Of a stretch of 64,000 bases of DNA, positions 9,401 through 16,068 are shown piece after piece (within the stretch, counting starts at the first letter, position 1; each line of letters begins with the position of its first letter). Made by a program: the position numbers and the translations under genes. Origin of the DNA: Streptomyces sp. ML-6 (GTDB lineage: Bacteria; Actinomycetota; Actinomycetes; Streptomycetales; Streptomycetaceae); the NCBI RefSeq assembly GCF_030116705.1, contig NZ_JAOTIK010000001.1:6414501-6478500 (forward strand), in the 5' to 3' direction. A model generated the notes under the pieces. The model searched no databases and had not been told where the DNA came from. It was given only the letters and a program-made list of their open reading frames with translations.

Positions 9401-10065
9401 TGTACCGCTGCGGGCAGGCGATCGTTCCCTGCGATCCGCAGGACTACATCCGCTGGTGCACGCAAAGCCCGATCGATTGCCAAATCCTCGAACATGGCAA
9501 AGAAATCGGCGACGCCCTGGAGCATTCGCTGGAGGTCGCCAAGGAATTCGCCGGCCTCGGCGAGTTCGAAGCATGCATGCAAAACAAAGACTTCGAAAAC
9601 TGCTGGCCACTCGCAGCAGACGTCCTAGTCGGTGCCAAACTCAAGGCGCTGGAAAAGGCATTCGATGCCCTGAAATTGCTGAAGCGCGGCTGCAAGATTG
9701 CCAGCAGGACCGCAGGTGTAACTCGGGTCGCACTAGCATCGTCCGGTGATATTCCGTGCTTCGAGCACGACGTCCGAGGACTTCCCCAGGACGTAGAGGA
9801 TATACCCGACTCCTTTGGCTGCGAGGCTTGCGCCCGGCGGATCCGTGACAGCCTTGGGGAGGGCGAGCTGAGAACCATCAAGCCCCGGCCGAACACCTCG
9901 CTGCTTCTTCCCAATTACCGCGGCAGGGATTCGGGTTGGTACAACCACGTTGTCGTGGTACTCAACGGAAGGGTCTACGATGCCTGGACAGCGCGAGGAG
10001 GAGAAACCATTCCCGAGTATAAGGCCAGATGGGCACGGGCCAACGAAATCGACTTCGGATTCTAG
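6463..10065 (+). CDS. Secreted ALF-repeat polymorphic toxin with papain-like C-terminal domain
   Basis: 1200 residues from GTG at 6463 (GGAG six bases upstream). Residues 1-42 are a Sec signal peptide (KRGIRRAIRALVLGLLPLA, then PPALA). Residues about 45-245 hold four ALF repeats (VRAAAEAALTGSDAELEAFL type), 246-579 an alanine-rich coiled coil, 600-800 four more ALF repeats, 800-962 a second coiled coil and 963-1110 a linker. The last 90 residues look like a papain-fold toxin: FGCEAC (Cys1120/1123), YNHVVVV (His1162) and VYDAW (Asp1173). Changing C-terminal toxin tips and a following immunity gene are typical of polymorphic toxins. Inferred activity: cysteine protease, deamidase or transglutaminase on a competitor's protein. 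Confidence 0.82.
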   Translation: MKRRFTKPGHKRGIRRAIRALVLGLLPLALTFGLLSSPPALASGTEGVAALAEATPTDRGRVVDYWREGGPGVRAAAEAALTGSDAELEAFLTAVDELSFQDERVSAAQIASVGGPELLTAARTALAGSQEDLEIFLSWGWEAPMQQDQRVQVAQVIDAGGPNVQDAGRAALNGSPEDVAAFLKEGQFVQREQDERVQLVQVISVGGTNVRAAGRLALDGGAEDIREFLTVGQFVARDKDQEQATVAQLAAQAKEAGRQAAVETAASKAESAKAVEAAKLAKEAALRAASEAEAAKDDTDKAARAASRAAKAASQAASAAQTAINASRAANNSARVAANAASQAAAAAAGASQAASRARNAAADAAVDAGNAAAARTAAENARNAGKGAALAADAADQAAIAADAAGDAADSAIGAGANANLAADAAIEASSYAGQSSAAAAEARAAAAATKRHAAEANRAAAAARDLARKAATAAREARDAAKSAATHANNAAAAADDAADHAGDAAQAATKSTTHANAATEAANAASSAVLKAQEIYAIAREVETEELLGRTNEGIELARDHKAADDARIAKLAEFQQAVKDRDTERDRLVAVAAEPGADLKAVAGQGRKLAVLVMKNGTAWGRAAAEAALAGPDDVVIDYLRNGWTTAKEQDDRSYVERLAEESSAREVREAAETALDGDAAAITEFIDNGQYQAAAQGMRVAIAQTVDGAGPILTEAGQKALATGDPKKYSAFLTDTQHTARTQDERVRAAQLVSSGGPEVKSAARIALEGSPQTLHAFIATGQYKAQRQDLLNATHKAQVQKLIADAAKIAATAQQNAATAQKVAALARKAASEANDWAAKANAFATQAQGYADEAAQHAKDAEASAASAASSAKTARDAANSANIAASDAANSAADATLSSEMAQVHASSAWYSADQARNSAIAAGKDAEDALTAATEAFTIAVTKKREEEEARRKAAVENKEKNEAGQRAAELYRCGQAIVPCDPQDYIRWCTQSPIDCQILEHGKEIGDALEHSLEVAKEFAGLGEFEACMQNKDFENCWPLAADVLVGAKLKALEKAFDALKLLKRGCKIASRTAGVTRVALASSGDIPCFEHDVRGLPQDVEDIPDSFGCEACARRIRDSLGEGELRTIKPRPNTSLLLPNYRGRDSGWYNHVVVVLNGRVYDAWTARGGETIPEYKARWARANEIDFGF

Positions 10066-10073
10066 GAGGGTCA

Positions 10074-10442
10074 ATGAATGACAAGGAGTTCATTGAGCAC
10101 GTCCGCGACAGGCAGGAAATGTACGGGTTGAGCGGCACCTACCACCCAACTGCCATGTTCATCATGGGATTCGACCAGGCGCGTGCTGGAGGCCTGCTCC
10201 GCGGGTTCCATGAGTGGCTGGCCGTACGCAATGGGGAACTCTCCAGTCAGCACTGGCTGGGAAGGGTTCTTGCCGAGGCGCTGCCAGATCTCAGATTCCG
10301 AGGCTTTGAGAATCTACGTCTGGAGCAGAAACAGGAGCGACAGGCTGTGGACCGTCTGTTCTCGCTCGTTCTTGAGTTCCTGGACGTGCGTGACGATCCC
10401 CGAGCGCTCGCCTCCATGTACGCCCAGTATCACTCCTTGTAG
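10074..10442 (+). CDS. Putative immunity protein for the ALF-repeat toxin
   Basis: 122 residues from ATG at 10074. Its ribosome site AGGAGGG lies directly on the toxin stop codon (10063-10065), so translation is probably coupled. No signal peptide or membrane segment, hence cytosolic. Motifs seen are FIEHVRDRQEMYGL, FIMGFDQARAGGLLRGFHEWL and LVLEFLDVRDDPRALASMY. I do not recognise the family. The immunity role is inferred from position, size and coupling alone. Confidence 0.65.
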   Translation: MNDKEFIEHVRDRQEMYGLSGTYHPTAMFIMGFDQARAGGLLRGFHEWLAVRNGELSSQHWLGRVLAEALPDLRFRGFENLRLEQKQERQAVDRLFSLVLEFLDVRDDPRALASMYAQYHSL

Positions 10443-10492
10443 ACCTCCCTGCGCGCTCTCGGGCGCGAGCAGGGGCAGGGAAGAGCGTCATG

Positions 10493-10526
10493 TGGGGACG
10501 TCGCCGGAGATGCGGCGACGTCCCCA
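10493..10526. terminator. 14-bp hairpin after toxin-immunity pair
   Basis: TGGGGACGTCGCCG pairs perfectly with CGGCGACGTCCCCA around a six-base loop, about 50 bp past the immunity stop. There is no U tract, which is usual for Streptomyces terminators. Confidence 0.6.
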
Positions 10527-10527
10527 T

Positions 10528-10556
10528 CGGCTTCCTCAAGGCCCTTGAGGAAGCCG
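10528..10556. terminator. Second near-perfect palindrome immediately downstream
   Basis: CGGCTTCCTCAAGG (10528-10541) and CCTTGAGGAAGCCG (10543-10556) are exact reverse complements separated by one base. Two such palindromes one base apart could be a double terminator or the ends of a small palindromic element. Confidence 0.5.
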
Positions 10557-10809
10557 GAGTCAGTGTCAAGGCCTTGTGGCCGGCACCCGCGCAGGCAAGA
10601 TCGAAAAGGTCAGCGGAGCGCTCCTCGAAGCCGGGAATGAACCGCCCCGGGTTCGGTAGAGATCTCACTCAACACACCGACGGTCGGGGGCTTCGTCTGT
10701 TTCGTGCTTGCACACGCTCGACGTTCCGCTTGGGGTGGGGTTGTTGCCAGGGCGATTGCCAAGTCGTGGCGATCTCTCGGATGTGCAGGTCACGACGGTA
10801 TGACGATGG

Positions 10810-10990
10810 TGGGCAACTGACGGTTCAGGCGGATTCGATCGACGAGATCGACTGGACCGTCTCGGTCAACTGGACTGTCACAGTCGACCGGGCCGTCTCG
10901 GTCGATTCGGTGATCAGTCGGGCTCACCAGTACGCCACGCATCGCGGGCGGACTTCGCCGGTCGGCCTCACCCGTACCACCCGGCATCAC
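10810..10990 (+). pseudogene. IS5-like transposase remnant with internal micro-duplications
   Basis: Between 10443 and 11217 there is no intact gene. One frame reads DSIDEIDWTVSV, then the partly duplicated WTVTV and AVSV, then VSVDSVISRAHQYATHRG. The DSxVxRAHQ block is the first-Asp region of IS5-group transposases common in Streptomyces. No N- or C-terminal transposase parts remain and I saw no terminal repeats. The near repeats of GACYGGACCGTCTCGGTC type explain the stuttering peptide. The rest of 10557-10809 and 10991-11217 shows nothing I can name. Confidence 0.45.
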
Positions 10991-11217
10991 AGCACGGCCC
11001 TCCACACCATCACTCCCGCAGGTCATCACCTCCTCAACGACGTGTCCTGACAGCGCACTTCGGGGGCGCGGCACGTTTGTTCAGTGCGCCGGGCTCACCT
11101 CAATGGCTCAGGCACCGGCCGCCCCATCGGTCGTTGGTCGTCTGCGGATCGATCGATTCCCCCCGAGGGCGCCGCTCGACGGGCCCAAGGGGTCATCCGA
11201 GCAGAGGAGTTACTCCG

Positions 11218-12102
11218 TTGAACCTCAAGACTCTCTCCGCGGCGACAGCCGTCCTGGTCCTGGCCGGTCTCACCGGCGCGGCCACGGCCGGCGCGGCGCC
11301 CGGCACGGTCTCCGGCGACGGCGGCAACCGCATCGGCACCCTGCGCGCCAACGGTGACGCCCATGTGAAGGAGGGCGGTCTCGACGCGCCCTGGGTCGAG
11401 GAGTCCGGGAACGTCAAGCAGATCGCCCTGTCCGGCAAGCGCATCGGGGTCATCACCGGTGACGGAGTGGCCTGGGTGAAGGAGGGCGGTCTCAACGCGG
11501 CCTGGGTCAAGGAGGCCACGGACGTCAAGCAGATCGCGCTGTCGGGCGACCGCATCGGCGTCCTCAAGGACAACGGCGACGCCTATGTGAAGGAGGGCGG
11601 CCTCGGCGCCGCCTGGGTCAAGGAGTCCGTCAAGGTCAAGGATCTGGAGCTGTCCGGCAACCGCATCGGTGTCATCACCGGTGACGGGGTGGCGTGGGTG
11701 AAGGAGGGCGGTCTCGGTGCCTCCTGGATCAGGGAGTCCGACAACGCCATCGGCATCGACCTGGCCGGGAAGCGCATCGGCGTCCTCGCCGGAAACGGCG
11801 TCGCCTGGGTGAAGGAGGGCGGCCTCAGCGCCTCCTGGGTGCGGGAGGCCGACGATGTCATCCAGCTCGAACTGTCCGGCGACCGCATCGGCATCCTGAA
11901 GGACGACGGCAAGGTTCACGTCAAGGAGGGCGGCCTCGGCGCGACCTGGGTGCACGAGGACGACCAGGCCGTCCAGATCGCGCTGTCCGGCAAGCGCATC
12001 GGCGTCCTCAAGGGCAACGGCAACGCCCGGGTGAAGGAGGGCGGTCTCAGTGCGGCCTGGGTCCTGGAGGCGGTCAACGTAACGGAGTTGGCGCTTTCCT
12101 GA
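11218..12102 (+). CDS. Secreted protein with seven 37-residue repeats (propeller-like)
   Basis: 294 residues starting at a TTG (11218) with GAGGAG eight bases upstream; the open frame extends further left, but only this start gives a signal peptide (LNLKTLSAATAVLVLAGL, then AATAGA). After it, seven near-identical units of about 37 residues follow, each RIGVL-x-GDGVAWVKEGGL-x-A-x-WV followed by a short strand ending LSG. Seven equal short repeats suggest a closed beta-propeller or related toroid exposed at the cell surface. Function is unknown. It stands alone between the IS remnant and a GNAT gene. Confidence 0.8.
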   Translation: MNLKTLSAATAVLVLAGLTGAATAGAAPGTVSGDGGNRIGTLRANGDAHVKEGGLDAPWVEESGNVKQIALSGKRIGVITGDGVAWVKEGGLNAAWVKEATDVKQIALSGDRIGVLKDNGDAYVKEGGLGAAWVKESVKVKDLELSGNRIGVITGDGVAWVKEGGLGASWIRESDNAIGIDLAGKRIGVLAGNGVAWVKEGGLSASWVREADDVIQLELSGDRIGILKDDGKVHVKEGGLGATWVHEDDQAVQIALSGKRIGVLKGNGNARVKEGGLSAAWVLEAVNVTELALS

Positions 12103-12231
12103 CCCCGCCGTCCGGCATGTGACCCGGGAGGCCCGCCGCGCCGCGCCCCGGTGCCGACTCCGGTGTGCGGCGCGGTGCCGCCCGGGTCGCACCGCCGGTC
12201 CGGAGAAAATCGCTGGCCAGAGCTTTACTGT

Positions 12232-12248
12232 CCCCCTTATAAAGGGGG
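12232..12248. promoter_or_regulatory. Palindrome at the ribosome site of the GNAT gene
   Basis: CCCCCTT-ATA-AAGGGGG ends two bases before the ATG at 12251, so its right arm is the only purine-rich ribosome-site candidate. As RNA it would sequester that site; as DNA it could be an operator overlapping a TTATAAA-like promoter element. Both are inference. Confidence 0.45.
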
Positions 12249-12250
12249 CC

Positions 12251-12889
12251 ATGAGCACTTCCTCCTCTCCGCAGGCCGCCCAGAACCCCGGCCCCGTCGA
12301 CCGCAAGACCTTTGTCCGCACCACCCTCGATCTGGGAGACGTGGTGCTGCGCCCCTGGGCCCGGGAGGACGCCGAGTCAGCAGCCGTGCTGGACGGCCTG
12401 GTGGCCGCCGGGACGGACCCGGACATCGCCCTCTGGAACCCCATCGCGATCGCCGACCGTGACGCGGCCCGCGCATGGGTGGAGGCGCGCGACGGAGTGT
12501 GGGACCGCGGCGCGGCCGCCCCCTTCGCCGCCCTGGACGCCACCGACGGCACCCTGCTGGGCGGGGTCAACCTGCGCTGGGTCGACCGCGAGGACGGGCT
12601 GGCGATGATCGGCTACTGGCTGCTGCCGGCCGCCCGCGGGCGGGGCCTGGCGACCCGGGGGACCAGGGCGGTGACGAGCTGGGGCTTCGCGACGGCCGAC
12701 GCCCGCCGCATCGAGATCGCCCACGCCGTCGGCAACGAGGCCTCCTGCCGGGTGGCCGACCGCTGCGGCTACCTCCCCGAGGGCACCCTGCGCGACTCCC
12801 ACCGCTTCGGCGACGGCAAGTACCACGACGAGCACCTGCACGCCCGGCTGTCCACCGACCCGGAACCCGACGGGGCCGAGGGGAAGTAG
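12251..12889 (+). CDS. GNAT family N-acetyltransferase
   Basis: 212 residues from ATG at 12251, immediately after the palindrome. It reads as a RimJ/RimL-type acetyltransferase: strand LDLGDVVLRPWAREDAESAAV near residues 27-48, then LGGVNLRWVDREDGLAMIGYWLLPAARGRGLATRG, the acetyl-CoA pocket, then RRIEIAHAVGNEASCRVADRCGY. It probably acetylates a small molecule or a protein N-terminus; the substrate cannot be inferred. No partner gene is close. Confidence 0.85.
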   Translation: MSTSSSPQAAQNPGPVDRKTFVRTTLDLGDVVLRPWAREDAESAAVLDGLVAAGTDPDIALWNPIAIADRDAARAWVEARDGVWDRGAAAPFAALDATDGTLLGGVNLRWVDREDGLAMIGYWLLPAARGRGLATRGTRAVTSWGFATADARRIEIAHAVGNEASCRVADRCGYLPEGTLRDSHRFGDGKYHDEHLHARLSTDPEPDGAEGK

Positions 12890-13090
12890 CCCGGACAACA
12901 CCTCCGTACGCCGCTATCGGTGAAGACAACTCGGTTGGGAGTCAACTGACTTGTCGATGCATCACCGATGGCGGCGTTCGTCCGGGAGTCCCGGACGTCT
13001 TGCCGGCGCAACAGTTTTCCCGGGAACCGGCAGCCCCTCTTCCGTACTCATAGGATCGACGCGACTTCGGGGATACGGAGGTGGTCGATC

Positions 13091-13915
13091 GTGGTGCGCG
13101 GCGGGCCGATACGCGGGTGGCGCGGGTACGGAGCCCTGGTGGCGGTACCGCTGCTGCTGGCGACCGCGTGCGGCGGGGGCCACGGAGGGGACGGGGACGC
13201 GGCGAAGAAACGGCCGAGCGCCCCGAAGGCCACCGCCACCGGAGGAGAGAACCCCGACGCCACGGCCGGGCCCGTCGTCGACGCCGACCCGGCGCGGCTG
13301 CCCACCACGCGGAAAGCCGCCCTCGGCCTCATCGGGCAGGTCATCGCGAACCCCGAGGACTTCGGCCCCGGGGTCGTCGCGCGCACCCCGTACGAGAGCG
13401 GCCCGGACACCTGGCCGGTGCTCGACAGCAACTGTGTGTGGCAGCAGGGCGATCCGGGCCGCGGGATCCTCGCCACCCTCACCCGCTCCTTCGAGGTGCC
13501 CGCCGCCAAGGGCAAGGGACCGCTGCGGCTGGCCGCGATCGTGACCGTCCACCGCACGGACGACGGCGCGCGGTGGGAGATGGCCGGATCGCTGGAGGAG
13601 TCGATGCGCTGCCCGACCCAGCAGTTGCGCCGGGGCGAGTTCATCGGCGGACTCGGCGCGGGAGCCTTGGACCGGGGCGAGGCCAACCAGACCAACTCGG
13701 ACGACTCACTGATGGAGTCCGGCGAGTACCGCAGTGACGAACTCGGTGGCCCCCACCCGTACTTCTGGTCCCAGGACCGGATTCTCCGGTTCACCTTCGC
13801 CGTGACCGCCAAGGGTGCCAAGGGATGGGCGAGCGGTGAGATCGACTCCGTCGCCTTCCAGGCCCAGAGCGCCATGCTCGTCCGGCTGAGCGAGAACATC
13901 AGGAAGAAGGGCTGA
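13091..13915 (+). CDS. Lipoprotein preceding the kinase-receptor pair
   Basis: 274 residues from GTG at 13091 with GGAGG nine bases upstream. The N-terminus is a lipoprotein signal (RGYGALVAVPLLLATAC, lipid Cys27). The mature protein begins with a low-complexity linker, then a globular region with GQVIANPEDFGPG, CVWQQGDPGRGILATLTRSFEVP and VTVHRTDDGARWEMAGS. I do not recognise the family. It ends five bases before the first kinase gene, so the three genes are probably one operon and this protein may be an extracytoplasmic partner of the receptor-kinases. Confidence 0.75.
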   Translation: MVRGGPIRGWRGYGALVAVPLLLATACGGGHGGDGDAAKKRPSAPKATATGGENPDATAGPVVDADPARLPTTRKAALGLIGQVIANPEDFGPGVVARTPYESGPDTWPVLDSNCVWQQGDPGRGILATLTRSFEVPAAKGKGPLRLAAIVTVHRTDDGARWEMAGSLEESMRCPTQQLRRGEFIGGLGAGALDRGEANQTNSDDSLMESGEYRSDELGGPHPYFWSQDRILRFTFAVTAKGAKGWASGEIDSVAFQAQSAMLVRLSENIRKKG

Positions 13916-13920
13916 GACGC

Positions 13921-16062
13921 ATGGAAGAGCTGCGGCCCTCGGATCCGTCCTGGATCGGCGGACACCGGCTGCTGGGACGCCTCGGTGCCGGGGGCATGGG
14001 CGCCGTCTACCTCGGCCGGACCGCCGAAGGCGCACTGGCCGCCGTCAAGGTGATCCTGCCCGAACACGCCGGGGACGCCGACTTCCGGGTCCGCTTCCGC
14101 CGCGAGGCCGAGGCCGCCCGCCGGGTGGACAGCCCCTGGGCGGTGCGGGTGACCGGCTCCGGCACGGAGGACGAACGCCCCTGGCTGGCCACCGAGTTCG
14201 TGCCCGGCCCCGCACTGTCCGAGGCGGTCGCCCGATGCGGCCCGCTGCCCGCCCGGAGCATCCGGGTCCTCGGCCGGCTGCTGGCCCGCGCCCTGGCGGC
14301 GGTGCACGCGGCCGGGCTCGTCCACCGCGACGTCAAGCCCGGCAACGTCCTGCTCGGCGCCGACGGGCCGCGGCTGATCGACTTCGGCGTCGCACGGGTC
14401 ACCGACGCCACCGCGCTGACCGCGACGGACCTGGTGGTGGGAACCCCCGGCTTCCTCGCCCCCGAACAGGCCACCGAGGGCGCCGCCGCCGTCGGACCGG
14501 CCGGTGACGTCTTCTCGCTGGGCTGCCTCCTCGCGTACGCCGCGACCGGGCGGCTGCCCTTCGGCAGCGGCGCCGTGGACGCCCTGCTCTACCGCACCGT
14601 CCACGAGGCACCGGATCTCGGCGGCATCGACGACCCCGAACTGCGCGCCCTGATCGGCGCCATGCTCGACAAGGAACCGGCCGCCCGCCCCACCGCCGCC
14701 GCACTCGACGAACGGATCGCCGAGGACGCCCCGGACGGCTCGGTCGACTGGCTGCCCGAGGACGTCGTACGGCTGATCGCCGAGCGGTCCGCCGCGCCCC
14801 TGGCCCTGCCCGGCATCGACGCCACGGTTGCCGACGACCCCGGGACCCGCGCCCCCGCCCCGGCCCGGCGCAGGCTGCTCCTCCTCGCGGGCGCCGGCGC
14901 GGTGGCCGTCGCGGGCGGCGGCGCCTTCGCCGTACGCGAATGGCTGCGCGACGACGACGCCGCCGGCTCCGGCGGGACCGGCCCCCGGACCTGGACCATC
15001 GGCGTACAGGCCGACCTGTCCGGGCCCCGGGCGGCTGTCGGACGGGCCCAGGAACGCGGGGTGCGGCTCGCGGTCGACCGGTTCAACTCCCGTACGGACA
15101 AGCCGTTCACGCTGCGGGTGAAGGCGATCGACGACCGGGGCGCGACCGCCGGGGGCAAGCGCGCCGCCGAACGGTTCGCCCGGGACCGCGACGTGCTCGC
15201 CGTCGTCGGCCCCACCGACGACCCCGTCACCACCGCGGTGCTCGGAACCTACGACGAGGCGATGCTGCCGCTCGTCACCGTGTCGTCCCAGCAACTCGCC
15301 TTTGCCGCACGGTCCATGAGGTCCTTCTTCCAGGCGGTCCCCTCCGACGCCGTGCTGGCGTACCCGATCCGCAACCGGCTGGTCCTCCGGCCCGACGTGC
15401 AACGGCTCGGGGTGCTCCTCGACCGGGCCGGGGGCCAGCAGGCGTACCAGGCGGGCTACTTCCTCAACCAGATCGTCGTCACCACCACCGACGGGACCAC
15501 CTACCCGCGCGTGGTGCCCGCCGGCACCCGCGAGCTCGCCCCGGTCGTCGCCGACCTGCTCGCGCACCGCAGCGACGCCTTCTTCCACGCCGGGGACCAG
15601 GCCGGGGCCGCCCGCGCCGCGCGGGCGCTCGCCGCCACCCCCTACAAGGGCCCCCGCATGGCCATGCACACGACCATGGGCGCCCGCTTCCTGGAGGACG
15701 CCGGGGCCGCCGCCGAGGGCTGGGAGTTCGTCTCGCCCTGCGTCGGCGCGACGGCTCCCGCCGCGAAGGAGTTCACCGCAGCGCACCGCAAGAAGTACGG
15801 CGGTACCCCCGCCCCCTGGGCCGCCGAGGCCTACGACGCGGCCGGGCTGGTCCTCGCCGCCGTCACCGCCCTCGCCCGGAAGAACCGGCCCCCCGCTCGG
15901 TCCGCCCTCGTCAAAAAGATCGCCGCCTCCTCGTACCAGGGCGTCTCCCGCGACTACGCCTTCGGCGAGGGCTACCGGCTCAAGGGGCTGACCGCCCACC
16001 TCTACGGAGTGCGCGACGGCGCGTTCCGCTACCTCGGCCCGGCCCCCCAGACCGAGAACTGA
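13921..16062 (+). CDS. Ser/Thr protein kinase fused to extracellular solute-binding domain
   Basis: 713 residues. Residues 12-275 are a Hanks-type kinase with the glycine loop GRLGAGGMGAVY, Lys43, HRDVKPGN (Asp137), DFG 154-156 and APEQ. A juxtamembrane segment leads to one membrane helix at about 317-337 (RRRLLLLAGAGAVAVAGGG). Residues 357-713 are a Peripla_BP_6 amino-acid-type receptor (IGVQADLSGPRAAVGRAQERG; VVGPTDDPVTTAVLGTYDEA; WAAEAYDAAGLVL). Domain order implies outside ligand sensing and inside phosphorylation. The RRRLL before the helix resembles a Tat motif. It lies six bases upstream of a paralog. Confidence 0.92.
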   Translation: MEELRPSDPSWIGGHRLLGRLGAGGMGAVYLGRTAEGALAAVKVILPEHAGDADFRVRFRREAEAARRVDSPWAVRVTGSGTEDERPWLATEFVPGPALSEAVARCGPLPARSIRVLGRLLARALAAVHAAGLVHRDVKPGNVLLGADGPRLIDFGVARVTDATALTATDLVVGTPGFLAPEQATEGAAAVGPAGDVFSLGCLLAYAATGRLPFGSGAVDALLYRTVHEAPDLGGIDDPELRALIGAMLDKEPAARPTAAALDERIAEDAPDGSVDWLPEDVVRLIAERSAAPLALPGIDATVADDPGTRAPAPARRRLLLLAGAGAVAVAGGGAFAVREWLRDDDAAGSGGTGPRTWTIGVQADLSGPRAAVGRAQERGVRLAVDRFNSRTDKPFTLRVKAIDDRGATAGGKRAAERFARDRDVLAVVGPTDDPVTTAVLGTYDEAMLPLVTVSSQQLAFAARSMRSFFQAVPSDAVLAYPIRNRLVLRPDVQRLGVLLDRAGGQQAYQAGYFLNQIVVTTTDGTTYPRVVPAGTRELAPVVADLLAHRSDAFFHAGDQAGAARAARALAATPYKGPRMAMHTTMGARFLEDAGAAAEGWEFVSPCVGATAPAAKEFTAAHRKKYGGTPAPWAAEAYDAAGLVLAAVTALARKNRPPARSALVKKIAASSYQGVSRDYAFGEGYRLKGLTAHLYGVRDGAFRYLGPAPQTEN

Positions 16063-16068
16063 CCGGGC

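Noticed and set aside
10490..11050. 186-codon frame after the immunity gene as an intact gene
   Set aside because: It starts inside a terminator-like hairpin and only a small central part resembles a transposase; treated as a remnant.
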